Positions 1 through 9,561 are shown, counted from the stretch's first letter. The stretch is 64,000 nt of DNA from Wolbachia pipientis (GCF_030373985.1 NZ_JAUCRB010000002.1:1-64000), one strand, 5' to 3'. Numbers and translations are program-made. The notes: generated by a model from the sequence alone, not told the origin.

Positions 1-679
1 ATCCCTGATATCTAGGAAAGACGGAATTTAACCATCACACAAACCGTAACATCAGATCGTACCTCAGTGTCTGGGCACTGGGATAATCGCTTAGATGAAA
101 GCCTAATATTCTTAAATCTTCACTTTTATCCTTAACAACCACCTACTAGTAGTGTTGAATTTGAGTGTAACTGAAAAACTCCCAAAAGTTAAACTTTTTA
201 TGTTAGGTTGAATCTACTGTGAAACCTCATAGCTGCACGAACGTTGCAATTTGCGTAGCAGACGATGTCATCCAAGTAGCGTGACACTAATCAATTATAA
301 AATTGAAGAAAATATTTAAAAAATATACCAAACAAGAAAAAAGGTACAAGAAACCCCTTAGTAGCAGTTGCTCATTCTCTAATCCTGCAAATTGGCGTAC
401 TACACTGTCTTAAATGACTCATAAGCTCGTTTCAGCTTATATAAGTAAAAACCTAAAAATGTTGTGAAGACATGGAATGTACATAATGCAAAAATTAAAC
501 ATAAGACGCTAACTGCAATACTTTCGTCGTTTAATCTGCGCAGATTGAAGGTAACTGAATACCTACAATTCTATGATTATAAGGGGCTGGCAAGGGTTAT
601 CAAGTAAGTCTTTCGTTTCTATGAGCTAGCAAACCACAATGTTTCTACAACTGGAATGAGGAAAGTTTATGGTAACCTC
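1..679. other. Intergenic region with dispersed-repeat sequence
   Basis: No convincing gene is seen here. The stretch holds fragments of the short palindromic repeats common in this window (a 'ctgggcactggga' piece near 75 and 'gtcatccaagtag' near 267) and, from about 320 to 522, a longer repeat that recurs inverted at about 18244-18475. The mutL stop codon lies at the right edge. Confidence 0.6.
320..522 (+). repeat. Dispersed repeat, second family, copy 1
   Basis: The segment matches, with substitutions and small gaps, the reverse complement of about 18244-18475. Landmarks in the same order are an 'accaa..aagaaaaaa' start, 'gtagcagttg', 'cgtttcagctt', 'aaaacctaaaaat', 'aagacat' and 'aaaaattaaac'. 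Its first part also resembles the head of the repeat at 11322, 36275 and 24712 (minus), so the two families seem to share a 5' module. No open reading frame is preserved between copies. It was aligned by eye only. Confidence 0.55.
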
Positions 680-2536
680 TCATCTCCGCTCAAACAGTTT
701 TTCAATATCACTGAGTTTCATTTCTATATAAGTTGGCCTCCCGTGATTGCATTGTCCAGAATATGGTGTTTCTTCCATTTGCCTAAGTAGCTCATTCATC
801 TCCTCTAATTTCATTTTCCTGCCGGCTCTTATTGATCCATGGCAAGCTATAGTGGATAATACTTTGTTTACTTTATCCTCTATAGGTAGAGTATCCTCTA
901 TTTCCATTAATCTATCGACTATATTAATCAGCATCTCCTTCACATCTATCGCGCCCAAAATAGTAGGAATCTCTTTTACTATAACTTTATTTTCTGATTT
1001 GATTTCAATATCAAAACCCATTTCAAAAAGCTTATCTTTATAAATTTCAACCACCTCCATTCCAGTTTGGTTTTTGATTTCAACCGTTTCAGGAAGAAGC
1101 AGTTTTTGTCTTCTCATACTTGGTTTTCGTTTTAAGTATTCATATACTAGCCTCTCGTGAGCCGCATGCTGATCGACTATAATTAACTTGTCTCTTACCT
1201 CGGCAATAATGTAAGTATTATAGACTTGACAGCGTGCAAACCCAAGAGGATGGTTCTCTATCAAATCGGTTTGTTCTCTTTCCAGCACCATAGTCCCTGC
1301 TTGTGGGGGAGATTTCTGTATATTAGTATAATTAAACGATTCTGACCTCTCTGATAAGTCTTTTGCCTCTATATTTGGAGAAGTAAACTGTTTCATTAGC
1401 TGATTCTCAAAAGGACTTGACCTCCTTTCGTATTGAGCATCAGATGCAGTAGATACCGCATCTCTCACGAAACCCTCTGCCATCAAAGTAACTGGACGTT
1501 GGGACTCAGCGTAGATTCTAGTGTCACGTGCTGGAATAACATCAAAAGCGCCTATTCTCGTTGATAATACTTTAATCAGCCCTCTTGTCACTACTTCATA
1601 TATTAACCTCTTATTCTGAAATCTTACTTCTGATTTATTTGGATGCACATTTACATCTACTTGATCATACGGCATCTCTAAATGCAATGCCATACAAGGA
1701 TACCTACCACTTGGAATAAAGTCATGATATGCATATCTGATTGCTCCAATAAGCAGATTGTCCTTTATTGGCCTGCCATTAACAAATGTATAGATCATAG
1801 TAGACTTACCACGATTGACGGTTGGTTTACAGATGTGCCCTGTAAGTCTAATGCCGTCTTCTTCTTCATTAACCTCCAGAGAATTGCTCTGAAATTCTTT
1901 TTCTATTTCACATAGTCTACTAAATAACGAGGCTTGCTTAGTACATTTTAAGAGTCTTTTATTACCTGCAATGAGAGTAAATCCCTTACTATAGTTGATC
2001 ATTGCTAAATTGTTTACTATATCAACAATGCTTTGAGTTTCCGCTCTTTCGGTTTTTAGGAATTTTAATCTATTTGGAGTAGCAAAAAACAAATCACGAA
2101 CTTCTATATGTGTGCCTCGTGACAAAGAATAAGGAGTAACCTTTCCTACTTTTTCTCCACCCTCATATTCTATAGACCACGCTTCATTTGCTCCACTTGC
2201 CTTAGACGACAATTTTATTCTACTTACTGCTGCAATTGAAGGCAGAGCTTCTCCTCTAAAGCCAAGATGTTTGATTTCTATTAATCTGCCATCTCTTAAT
2301 TTTGATGTAGCATGACGCATAAACGCAAGTTCTAAATCTTCCTTTTCTATTCCTTCTCCATCATCTGTCACAGTTATAAGATTACGCCCACCACTTTCTA
2401 TTTTGATCTCTATTTCTAAACTTCCAGCATCTATTGCATTCTCCACTAATTCCTTTACTACACTTGCTGGTCTTTCTATCACTTCTCCTGCCGCTATACG
2501 ATTTACGGTTTTTGTATCTAAAAGAATTATTGCCAT
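680..2536 (-). CDS. mutL: DNA mismatch repair protein MutL
   Basis: MutL is the mismatch-repair ATPase that links MutS mismatch recognition to strand incision. The N-terminal GHKL ATPase motifs are clear: [20 protein letters not shown] with ENAIDAG, then DDGEGI and GFRGEAL. After a low-complexity linker (about residues 330-430) the C-terminal dimerisation domain carries [12 protein letters not shown] from residue 455. This fits the endonuclease metal-binding pattern DQHA-x2-E-x4-[10 protein letters not shown], a QCNHGRPT motif and a terminal FERR follow. The protein is therefore of the nicking type expected where MutH is absent. Its length of 618 aa is normal. The start lies 7 bp beyond the purE stop on the same strand, which suggests co-transcription. 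Confidence 0.97.
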   Translation of the reverse strand: MAIILLDTKTVNRIAAGEVIERPASVVKELVENAIDAGSLEIEIKIESGGRNLITVTDDGEGIEKEDLELAFMRHATSKLRDGRLIEIKHLGFRGEALPSIAAVSRIKLSSKASGANEAWSIEYEGGEKVGKVTPYSLSRGTHIEVRDLFFATPNRLKFLKTERAETQSIVDIVNNLAMINYSKGFTLIAGNKRLLKCTKQASLFSRLCEIEKEFQSNSLEVNEEEDGIRLTGHICKPTVNRGKSTMIYTFVNGRPIKDNLLIGAIRYAYHDFIPSGRYPCMALHLEMPYDQVDVNVHPNKSEVRFQNKRLIYEVVTRGLIKVLSTRIGAFDVIPARDTRIYAESQRPVTLMAEGFVRDAVSTASDAQYERRSSPFENQLMKQFTSPNIEAKDLSERSESFNYTNIQKSPPQAGTMVLEREQTDLIENHPLGFARCQVYNTYIIAEVRDKLIIVDQHAAHERLVYEYLKRKPSMRRQKLLLPETVEIKNQTGMEVVEIYKDKLFEMGFDIEIKSENKVIVKEIPTILGAIDVKEMLINIVDRLMEIEDTLPIEDKVNKVLSTIACHGSIRAGRKMKLEEMNELLRQMEETPYSGQCNHGRPTYIEMKLSDIEKLFERR

Positions 2537-2543
2537 AAGCTTA

Positions 2544-3044
2544 TCATAATGTTGGTTTCTCTTTTACTGCTTCGGTCTGTTTTTCTCTCCATCTTTTTAA
2601 CCTATCAGTAATCTTATTGTTAGAAATTGACAATATAGATGCAGCAGTAATGGCAGCATTGTATGCTCCACTTTCTCCTATAGACATCGTCGCAACCGGA
2701 ACACCCTTTGGCATTTGCACTATAGATAATAGACTATCTAACCCATTCAACTCTTTACTACGTACAGGAACACCAATAACTGGCAAATAAGTAAGCGACG
2801 CTACCATACCAGGTAAATGAGCTGCTCCCCCCGCACCAGCTATAACAACTTTAAAGCCTTTTTCTTGTGCAGACCTAGCAAAATTAAAGAGCCTTTCTGG
2901 TGTTCTATGTGCAGATATTACGAATATGTCATGCGAAATCTCTAATGCCTTTAACATATCAACAGCATAAACCATGGTATCATAATCCGACTGACTCCCC
3001 ATAATTACAGCAATATCTCTTTTCATTTCTGCCATATTCAACAT
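2544..3044 (-). CDS. purE: N5-carboxyaminoimidazole ribonucleotide mutase PurE
   Basis: PurE (class I) converts N5-CAIR to CAIR in purine synthesis. It shows the phosphate-binding [12 protein letters not shown] near the N-terminus, SAHRTPERL with the catalytic His, and the glycine-rich [12 protein letters not shown] loop. The 166 aa match the family size. Met1, Met4 and Met7 are all possible starts; the core begins right after Met7. purH and purD are also in this window but unlinked, so the pathway is dispersed. The gene sits directly upstream of mutL on the same strand. Confidence 0.96.
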   Translation of the reverse strand: MLNMAEMKRDIAVIMGSQSDYDTMVYAVDMLKALEISHDIFVISAHRTPERLFNFARSAQEKGFKVVIAGAGGAAHLPGMVASLTYLPVIGVPVRSKELNGLDSLLSIVQMPKGVPVATMSIGESGAYNAAITAASILSISNNKITDRLKRWREKQTEAVKEKPTL

Positions 3045-3443
3045 AATTTTATCTACTAACTAAATAGTGTTTCAACTAAAAAGTAACAAATATTTGAATT
3101 ATATTATGAATATAATGTATAGCATCCTCGTTAAATAGAGATTTTAAATAAGCATCCACATTAAGGCATAGAGATACAAACCTCTTATGTAAAATGAATC
3201 TACAAAATTTATATTCTAAGTCTTGTAGTCATTACTTGTTCTTGCTATGTATAATCATTTTATTAAAATAATGGTTTGAGATTAACATAAATTAGGTAAA
3301 AGTTTTAACAAAAGGTAAACTTAAAGTTTTACGTATTAATATCATATAATTATTTAGTACAAATTATATGATATTAATACTTTGAGATATCAAATTTATG
3401 TTGTAATGTTTTACAAGGTTTTTGATAGTGGGTGTAAAAGATT
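3045..3443. other. AT-rich intergenic region between divergent purE and XRE gene
   Basis: This 399-bp divergent spacer is very AT-rich and holds no gene. It must contain the promoters for purE-mutL (minus) and for the XRE gene (plus). The only strong structure is the perfect inverted repeat at 3333-3380. Confidence 0.6.
3333..3380. promoter_or_regulatory. Perfect 19-bp inverted repeat upstream of XRE regulator
   Basis: The arm gtattaatatcatataatt (3333-3351) is followed by a 10-nt spacer and its exact reverse complement (3362-3380). The repeat ends 63 bp before the ATG of the XRE-family regulator. There is no T-run after the second arm, which argues against an intrinsic terminator. The position suits an operator for the adjacent helix-turn-helix protein, which is an inference. 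Such a long perfect palindrome is unlikely by chance even in AT-rich DNA. Confidence 0.55.
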
Positions 3444-3743
3444 ATGGAAATAATATCATTAAACAATAATTCATGCAACGTAGAAATAAAAAAGAAGTTG
3501 CTTAACATAATCAGCAAAGTCATAGAAAGAAACGCTTGGACTCAAGCTTATGCAGCTGAAAGACTAGGTGTTGACCAGCCAAAGATATCACAAATTAAAA
3601 ACGGCAAAACGGATGGTTTTTCTTTAGAACGATTGTTAGGGTTTCTCAAAAAACTTAACCATGAAATAACAATTACGATAACAGAAAACCATGTAGTAAA
3701 ATCTGAAGTAGAACAGGTAAAACATGAGGTTAGATCTCAATAA
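3444..3743 (+). CDS. XRE/HigA-like helix-turn-helix regulator, orphan
   Basis: This 99-aa protein has one helix-turn-helix domain at residues 22-75 (WTQAYAAERLGVDQPKISQI, then KNGKTDGFSLERLLGFL). The layout is that of the short XRE/HigA-type antitoxin and phage-like regulators. Such proteins usually sit beside a RelE/HigB toxin, but none is found here: upstream is 399 bp of non-coding DNA and downstream is rpoZ. The C-terminal tail is charged and lacks features. The perfect inverted repeat at 3333-3380 is a candidate binding site, so autoregulation is plausible but inferred. Confidence 0.8.
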   Translation: MEIISLNNNSCNVEIKKKLLNIISKVIERNAWTQAYAAERLGVDQPKISQIKNGKTDGFSLERLLGFLKKLNHEITITITENHVVKSEVEQVKHEVRSQ

Positions 3744-3751
3744 ATACAAAG

Positions 3752-3780
3752 TTTACATTTTGTCTTTTGTGTTATATTAT
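3752..3780 (+). promoter_or_regulatory. Probable sigma-70 promoter of rpoZ
   Basis: TTTACA at 3752-3757 and TATTAT at 3775-3780 are separated by 17 bp. Transcription would begin near 3787, 16 bp before the ATG at 3803. This makes the ATG at 3767 (inside the promoter) an unlikely rpoZ start. Confidence 0.4.
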
Positions 3781-3802
3781 AAGATTTATTAAAGTAGTAT
3801 TT

Positions 3803-4231
3803 ATGGCCGAGTCTGTTGTAGAAAAATGTACAGAGCAGGTGAACAATCGTTTTAAACTAGCTCTATTGGCAAGTCAGAGGACACATGATTTAAATACAGG
3901 AGCAAGTAATCCAATTCAAGCAGCTAAGTTTAAAGGCCATAAAAATACTATCATTTCTTTACATGAGATAGCAGAAAGACAGGTAGATATTCATGAGCTA
4001 TTCAGCCTTTTAGTAGGCAGATGCAAAGGGTATATGAAAGGGAATATGAGTACTACTTATAGCAGTAATGCAAGTAAACTAGAAAAATTACTGAATTTTT
4101 CTGATAACCAGTTCGACATAGATTCTGATGTGGATCAAGAAAGTACTGTCATTCAGAATGACGAAGTAGAGAACGAAATAGATGATCAAGACAGTGAGGA
4201 AATAGCTGGCGAAGTAGACAATGAAGAATAA
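3803..4231 (+). CDS. rpoZ: RNA polymerase omega subunit RpoZ
   Basis: Omega is the small RNA polymerase subunit that helps beta-prime assemble. The family core is visible from residue 8 (VEKCTEQVNNRFKLALLASQ, then RTHDLNTGA) and continues through the ISLHEIAERQVDI segment. The ATG at 3803 (MAESVVEKC) is preferred over the in-frame ATG at 3767, because the extra 12 residues are not omega-like and fall on a promoter-like sequence. After the conserved part comes an acidic Asp/Glu-rich tail of about 50 residues, making the 142-aa product longer than typical omega. Similar acidic tails occur in alphaproteobacterial omegas. Confidence 0.88.
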   Translation: MAESVVEKCTEQVNNRFKLALLASQRTHDLNTGASNPIQAAKFKGHKNTIISLHEIAERQVDIHELFSLLVGRCKGYMKGNMSTTYSSNASKLEKLLNFSDNQFDIDSDVDQESTVIQNDEVENEIDDQDSEEIAGEVDNEE

Positions 4232-4268
4232 ATCCAGTAAAAAACTACTGAAGTTGTATAATTTATAA

Positions 4269-4514
4269 ATGATCCACGTTGCTGTTTATGTACTACTGTT
4301 TTGCATTAGTTTAATGTTATACCGCATAGTATCTATGCTAAGTGATGTTTACGATAAGGTGCTAGCATTCAACAATCTCTCAACACAAGCAGTTTTACTT
4401 ATAACAGCAGTATCGATTATTCTGAATAATTTCTTTTTGCTTGATATAGCACTTTTGTATGCTAGCATTAGTTTTATATCAACTATAGCACTAATGAGAT
4501 TAATGTTGCTTTGA
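4269..4514 (+). CDS. mrpF: Mrp/Mnh cation:proton antiporter subunit F
   Basis: This 81-aa, almost wholly hydrophobic protein has three predicted membrane helices, the layout of MrpF/MnhF (MbhB in the archaeal hydrogenase-type complexes). It opens a five-gene run F-G-MbhDE-B-C with gaps of only a few bases or overlaps, so one transcript is likely. The assignment rests on size, topology and position more than on motifs. The complex exchanges cytoplasmic Na+ (or another cation) for H+ across the inner membrane. No MrpE-like gene precedes it. Confidence 0.8.
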   Translation: MIHVAVYVLLFCISLMLYRIVSMLSDVYDKVLAFNNLSTQAVLLITAVSIILNNFFLLDIALLYASISFISTIALMRLMLL

Positions 4515-4520
4515 CAATTT

Positions 4521-4808
4521 ATGATAGGATCTATTTTTATATTTTTAGGCATTTGTTTAGTAATCATTTCAACAATAGGGGTAATTAGATTTCCTAATTT
4601 TTACACTAGGTTACACGCAGCAGGTATTACAGACTCTAGTGGCGCAATGTTATTGTTAATTGGTTTTGCTCTGCAAAATGAATTTTCAACCAATACCGTT
4701 AAAATTACGTTATTGATTCTTATAATATGGGTAGCTAATTCAACTAACAGTTATATTTTAGCACGTACTTATTATAAAAGTAAGGAAAAGACCATTAAAG
4801 AATGTTAA
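4521..4808 (+). CDS. mrpG: Mrp/Mnh cation:proton antiporter subunit G
   Basis: The 95-aa protein has the typical MrpG/MnhG signature: a first helix, then GVIRFPNFYTRLHAAGITDS, followed by two more helices. It starts 6 bp after mrpF and ends 1 bp before the next gene. A Lys-rich C-terminus is expected on the cytoplasmic side. It is a membrane subunit of the Mrp antiporter module. Confidence 0.92.
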   Translation: MIGSIFIFLGICLVIISTIGVIRFPNFYTRLHAAGITDSSGAMLLLIGFALQNEFSTNTVKITLLILIIWVANSTNSYILARTYYKSKEKTIKEC

Positions 4809-4809
4809 G

Positions 4810-5337
4810 ATGTTGGAAATATTAAATGTAATATTACTTTTGCTGTTACTTACGGTTACAGTTTTTATAGTCCTTTCAAAACACTTAGTTGTAATTGGTG
4901 TTTTAATGTGTGCATTCAGCTCATTCATTGCGCTTATGTACTTAATCATGAATGCACCTGACGTTGCAATTACTGAAGCTTCAGTTGGTGCGGGACTTAG
5001 TACAGTTTTTACATTTGCTGCACTTTCTTTGATAAAGGATCATAAAGTAAATTTATCTTACAACCCTATAACACTTTTTTTTATGTCATTTTTAGCTGTA
5101 TGTTTATCATATTTTATGATTCAATTGCCAGATTTCGGCAACCATGATGCTCCAATCCACTCGCACGTTGCTCCTTATTATATAGAAAATACTGAAAGAG
5201 TTACTGGTATTCTTAACATAGTAACAGCTATTTTAGCAAGCTTTCGTGGGTATGACACGTTTGGAGAAACTATAGTAGTCTTTACCGCTGCACTTTGTAT
5301 AACATTAATATTAAAAGAAGAAAAAGAAAATGATTAA
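4810..5337 (+). CDS. MbhD-MbhE fused subunit (MrpA C-terminal-like)
   Basis: The 175-aa membrane protein combines two small modules. Residues 1-80 match the DUF4040/MbhD type (NAPDVAITEASVGAGLSTVF motif). Residues about 85-170 match the MbhE type, with the characteristic NIVTAILASFRGYDTFGET before the last helix. In classical Mrp systems these correspond to the C-terminal part of MrpA. Having them as a free-standing gene between G and B is the gene order of Mbh-like or group-2 Mrp modules. It overlaps the next gene by 8 bp. Confidence 0.85.
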   Translation: MLEILNVILLLLLLTVTVFIVLSKHLVVIGVLMCAFSSFIALMYLIMNAPDVAITEASVGAGLSTVFTFAALSLIKDHKVNLSYNPITLFFMSFLAVCLSYFMIQLPDFGNHDAPIHSHVAPYYIENTERVTGILNIVTAILASFRGYDTFGETIVVFTAALCITLILKEEKEND

Positions 5338-5746
5338 AGATCCGGTATTAAATGCAATAACATTTTTGATGGTACCTTTCATCATCCTATTCGCTTTATA
5401 TATACAATTTCACGGCGACTACGCTCCCGGTGGCGGTTTTCAAGCAGGAATAATTACTGCCTCCGGAATAATACTATACTCAATGTTATTTGGCACATTC
5501 ACAACTTTAAAAGCAATACCTTACTCTGTGATTAAACTCACTAATATGCTAGGTATTTTAATTTATGGGGGAACAGGTATTGCAACAGTTTTACTTGGCC
5601 AAAGTTTTTTATCTTACAACGTATTATTGGCCCACAACGTTGCTGGTCAAAAATTGGGTATTTTCTTGGTGGAACTGGGTGTAGCACTTACTGTTTGCTC
5701 CTCCATGTTAATCGTATATATAAGTTTTGCTCGTAGAAAAAAATAA
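5330..5746 (+). CDS. mrpB: Mrp/Mnh cation:proton antiporter subunit B
   Basis: The 138-aa protein has four membrane helices and the MrpB/MnhB hallmark HGDYAPGGGFQAGIITASG after the first helix. The second half has the glycine-rich helix NMLGILIYGGTGIATVLLG. It overlaps its upstream neighbour by 8 bp and the next gene by 1 bp, so translation is probably coupled. Confidence 0.93.
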   Translation: MIKDPVLNAITFLMVPFIILFALYIQFHGDYAPGGGFQAGIITASGIILYSMLFGTFTTLKAIPYSVIKLTNMLGILIYGGTGIATVLLGQSFLSYNVLLAHNVAGQKLGIFLVELGVALTVCSSMLIVYISFARRKK

Positions 5747-6072
5747 TGACTTTGTATAATTATACAATTATTATTATATTAATGATGTTAGGTTTGCACA
5801 TTACCATAAATGACAAGAATTTAATCAAGAAAATGATAGGAGTAAATATTTTTCAAGCATCTGTTCTGTTATTTTACATATTTTTAGGATATATAAAAAG
5901 CTCTTTACCTCCTATATTGGTTTCAAATTTTTACTTATATAGCAATCCCGTACCGCATGTCTTAATGCTTACTGCCATAGTAGTTGGAATTGCAACATTT
6001 TCAGTTGGATTATCTATAGCAGTAAAAATAGAAGAAAAATATGGAATAATTAATCAAGACAAGTGTATGTGA
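5746..6072 (+). CDS. mrpC: Mrp/Mnh cation:proton antiporter subunit C (NuoK-like)
   Basis: The 108-aa protein has three helices in the NuoK/MrpC pattern: a short first helix (YNYTIIIILMMLGLHI), a middle helix with the MIGVNIFQASVLLF segment, and a last helix following VPHVLMLTAIVVGIATFSVG. MrpC/NuoK subunits take part in proton or cation transfer next to the large antiporter subunits. It closes the cluster. The large MrpD-type partner is not adjacent; candidates lie at 21682 and 49774. Confidence 0.9.
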   Translation: MTLYNYTIIIILMMLGLHITINDKNLIKKMIGVNIFQASVLLFYIFLGYIKSSLPPILVSNFYLYSNPVPHVLMLTAIVVGIATFSVGLSIAVKIEEKYGIINQDKCM

Positions 6073-6182
6073 GTTAACAGTATCTTAAACTATATGAAGT
6101 AACAAGTAGCCACAAGCTGAAAAAAACCATAGGCTCATTTATTATAAGTCTATAAGAAGTAAGTTTTTTAATTGTAAAGGTA

Positions 6183-8096
6183 ATGATGTCAACTATTAAT
6201 AATGCAGAAGATAAGAAAAAAATCATTAGAGATCTTGTAACCAAAAGTATAAAAAAGGGTGGTTTTATCACTTTTGATGATATAAGTGATAAATTGTCAG
6301 ATGAAAACTTTTCATCTGACTTCATAGATAACACTATATCTCTATTGCAAGATTCTGGAATCAACATACTTGAAAGCAGTGAAGATGAAGAAGATGCTTC
6401 CTCCAACAGTGAAGATAGCAAACTCGATGACGACGATACATTGTCTAACGTTGCCACAACTTTAATACAAAATGACGACCCGGTAAGGGTTTATCTACAA
6501 GACATGAGCGCTGTAAAACTTTTATCAAGAGCAGATGAAATCGAGATAGCAAAGAAAATTGAATCTGAAAAGCATAACATGTTGCGCGCAACAATTGAAA
6601 CATCAGTAACATTAAAAATGATAAAAGCATGGCGCGATGATTTGAGTAGTGGAGCTCTCTTACTGAGAGAAATTATAGACTTAGATGCAATTTATAATTC
6701 CGATTTTAACGCAATACCCAAAGAAGATAGTGCTGAAGATGTTGAGAATTCTGAAGATGCCAAAGACAATCAGATAGGTAATAAAAAAGTTGATGATGAG
6801 CAAGAAAGCGGTAACGAAGATATAAACTCAGCAAATTTAAATGTTTCTATTCTCGAAATGGAGAGCAACTTATTGCCTAAGGTCATAGTTGCACTAGATG
6901 AGATAATTACTTTAGCAAACGAAGTATTAACACTAAGAAAAAGCTCCTCTAGCGGAGAGGGACATAAAGATTTATATAACAAAATATGGTCCGTAGCGTT
7001 ACAAATTAAGTTAAGTGATGCTGCTGTCGCTAAAATTACACAAAAGCTCTATAATATAAATAGGTCCATAATGCTTGAGGAAGCCAATCTTATTTCCGAA
7101 GCTAAAAAATACGGTATTGACAGAGAAAGTTTCTACAAAGTTTATAATGATGTGCTTTTAAAGCACGAGTTAAAAGAGATAAGCTTTTTAAAAGCTAATA
7201 AAAATCAATCTTTTTTTACAGATGAACTAAAAAATAAATTTGTAAGGCTTATAGACGATAATTTTGAACATATAACCAATACCCTGAATAATGTTAAGCG
7301 GTACATACAAGAAGATAACGCACAAGAATTTAAAGAGCTAATTAAAAGAATACAGAAACATGAACGAGAAGTCTCCGAAGCAAAGCAGGAAATGATTAAA
7401 GCTAATTTAAGGTTAGTAGTTTCCATCGCTAAAAAATATTCGAACAGAGGCCTTGCTTTACTTGATTTGATACAAGAAGGCAATATTGGTCTTATGAAGG
7501 CCGTGGATAAATTTGATTACAAACGTGGATACAAATTTTCAACTTACGGCACCTGGTGGGTAAGGCAATCAATCACTAGAGCAATACCTGAGCAGTCTAA
7601 AGTAGTTAGAATACCAGTTCATATGGTGGAAATTATCAGTAAGATTAATAGAACATTAAGAAAATTGACTCATGAGATGGAAAGAGAGCCTACATTAGAG
7701 GAATTGAGTACGGAACTTGGAATGCCTCTAGAAAGAATACGTAAAGTTATGAAAATAGCAAGAGACCCCGTAAGTCTTGAAGCCCCAACAGGAAAAGATG
7801 ATAGTAGTACCTTTGGTGATTGTATAGAAGATAAACGAGTCTCAAGGCCAGAAGATGCTGCAATACTTGCTGACTTGCGAGGCATTACAACGAACGTTCT
7901 TGCAACTTTAACACCAAAGGAAGAGAGAATCCTAAGAATGCGCTTTGGCCTTGGTAAAGATGGAAAGGAACATACCTTAGAAGAAGTAGGAAGAATCTTT
8001 AACGTAACACGTGAGAGAATTAGGCAGATAGAAGCAAAAGCACTGCGCAAATTAAAACATCCAAGTCGCGCTAGAAAACTCAGAGGGTTCTTTTAA
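6183..8096 (+). CDS. rpoD: RNA polymerase primary sigma factor RpoD
   Basis: This is the 637-aa housekeeping sigma-70. Region 1.2 ([21 protein letters not shown]) begins near residue 99. A long acidic non-conserved region follows (about 180-220, many Asp/Glu/Asn). Region 2 starts around residue 404 ([20 protein letters not shown], then [18 protein letters not shown]), with region 2.4 [14 protein letters not shown] recognising the -10 element. Region 4.2 near residue 598 ([19 protein letters not shown]) recognises the -35 element. The start is ATG 6183; ATG 6186 is equally possible. It stands alone, without the usual dnaG upstream. Confidence 0.98.
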   Translation: MMSTINNAEDKKKIIRDLVTKSIKKGGFITFDDISDKLSDENFSSDFIDNTISLLQDSGINILESSEDEEDASSNSEDSKLDDDDTLSNVATTLIQNDDPVRVYLQDMSAVKLLSRADEIEIAKKIESEKHNMLRATIETSVTLKMIKAWRDDLSSGALLLREIIDLDAIYNSDFNAIPKEDSAEDVENSEDAKDNQIGNKKVDDEQESGNEDINSANLNVSILEMESNLLPKVIVALDEIITLANEVLTLRKSSSSGEGHKDLYNKIWSVALQIKLSDAAVAKITQKLYNINRSIMLEEANLISEAKKYGIDRESFYKVYNDVLLKHELKEISFLKANKNQSFFTDELKNKFVRLIDDNFEHITNTLNNVKRYIQEDNAQEFKELIKRIQKHEREVSEAKQEMIKANLRLVVSIAKKYSNRGLALLDLIQEGNIGLMKAVDKFDYKRGYKFSTYGTWWVRQSITRAIPEQSKVVRIPVHMVEIISKINRTLRKLTHEMEREPTLEELSTELGMPLERIRKVMKIARDPVSLEAPTGKDDSSTFGDCIEDKRVSRPEDAAILADLRGITTNVLATLTPKEERILRMRFGLGKDGKEHTLEEVGRIFNVTRERIRQIEAKALRKLKHPSRARKLRGFF

Positions 8097-8367
8097 ACAT
8101 ACGCATCAAATTAAGTGGACGTTAGCCAATACTCAAAATGCTACGGGCGACCTTTAGGTGGTATAGTGCGTTGATATAACCATCTAATAGACCATACGCG
8201 TTAAGTCAAAGGCTACCCTGTAAGAAAGTAAGATGGTTTTTTATATTTAAACGACTTTTCCTGCTATTACCTCTTTTTAACCCAGCTTGTGTGAACATTT
8301 ATAATTAATTTTTTAAAACTTTATTCTGAGAGCATATCAAATTTTAACCCCCCAAGATTGCTACCGC

Positions 8368-9561
8368 TTACTTTTGTGGTAGATGAGAAATTTGCATGAG
8401 GGTGGATGGAACATCCAGCTGCTCAATAACCTCAGTTGACTTTGTAGATGCGCTACTATTTCTATCGAAACTCTTACCTATGACTTCTGCAACAACTTTT
8501 CCACCTAAAAGACAATTTGGCCCTAAACTTTTTTTCTCCCCATCTTCTAACTCGTCAAACCTTACTTTGCTTTTCTCACCAGCAAACTCCACTTTTGTTT
8601 CGTTACTATTTTCTTCACTACAATGTAAACAAATACCGATCTTCCCTACTTTAGTAACAAAAGACATTTCAATGCCACCTGAGATATCTGTATAACCTTT
8701 CTCTCCTCTTACGCTTTCGATTCTTACTGTACTTTCTCCGATTTGTAATACACCAACTCTTAACTCTGGGTCTTTTATTTTTTGATCATTTGTGATTTGT
8801 GCAGGCTCAATAACGCTATCTTGTGCATATTTAACATAAAAATATCCAATTATCTACCCTACTTCTAATCTATCACTCTGAGTGAGCTCGCTTTTGTTTA
8901 AAACACTTTCATATGCCATATCTTTTAGCCTGTCATTAACTTCCTTACACTGTACATCGATATCGTTCTCAAAGTCGCTAGCTATCTGCTCATCACACAA
9001 TCACCATGGTAGCAACCGTATCCTATCTTTGCACCTTATAATACTAAGTTATTAGTGATATATTCTACTATGTCTAAACTTTTTTCAGACAATTTATCTG
9101 CACCATCACAGTCTTGCTTACCTGTAATGTTAAAAGGCATATATGTTAACGTTGAGGGAGAAAAATCTCTCTTTAGAAGAAGACCAACTATTTCTCCAAA
9201 CATTAAACTTGCTACAATTTTACCATTATCCTCATCCTCACCTCTATAATGTAAATCTAATCTTAGTCCTTATTCTAGGTATTTATCTACAACATCTTTA
9301 ATATTCTCTAAAGCGTTTTCTATATAATTTACACTTGGATCACACAGACTCTTTTGACATTCTTGGGCGTTTTTTCTCTCTAACACCTTTTATTTACTTA
9401 CAAAATTTCCGTATTAACTCCTCTTCATTGGTGGTAGGTCGCACCTCTACTAAGGGCAAGCCTTCTCTTAAAAAAGATCAAGCACCACATGAAATATACT
9501 CCTCACTTTACGTTTGTACAATAACCAACTTCTGGCTATTCTGAAGAAAGCTTTTGCTCAT
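8368..9561 (-). pseudogene. Decayed gene of unknown function, six internal stops
   Basis: Reading the minus strand from an ATG at 9561 (MSKSFLQNSQKLVIVQT) gives one discernible coding path of about 397 codons. It is broken by in-frame stops at 9508-9510, 9478-9480, 9394-9396, 9270-9272, 9036-9038 and 8854-8856, and by two apparent frameshifts (near 9390 and near 9005) that cancel out. The stops are four TAA, one TGA and one TAG, consistent with C-to-T or G-to-A changes at Gln or Trp codons. The last 99 codons (8368-8667) are still open. The product would be hydrophilic, with several cysteines (CQKSLCD, KQDCDGAD, GYGCYHGDC, ICLHCSEE) and no membrane segment. I do not recognise the family. Confidence 0.7.

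Noticed and set aside
3333-3380. Palindrome as a transcription terminator for purE-mutL
   Set aside because: The genes on both sides point away from it and no T-run follows either arm.
3767-3802. Longer N-terminus of RpoZ from ATG 3767
   Set aside because: The extra residues are not omega-like and overlap a good -35/-10 pair.
8396-8695. Plus-strand open frame of 99 codons
   Set aside because: It mirrors the still-open end of the decayed minus-strand gene, whose coding path continues on both sides with consistent protein-like composition.
8368-9561. Identification of the decayed gene as a VirB6-type T4SS protein
   Set aside because: The Cys-rich segments were suggestive, but the reconstructed protein shows no membrane helices, which VirB6 requires.
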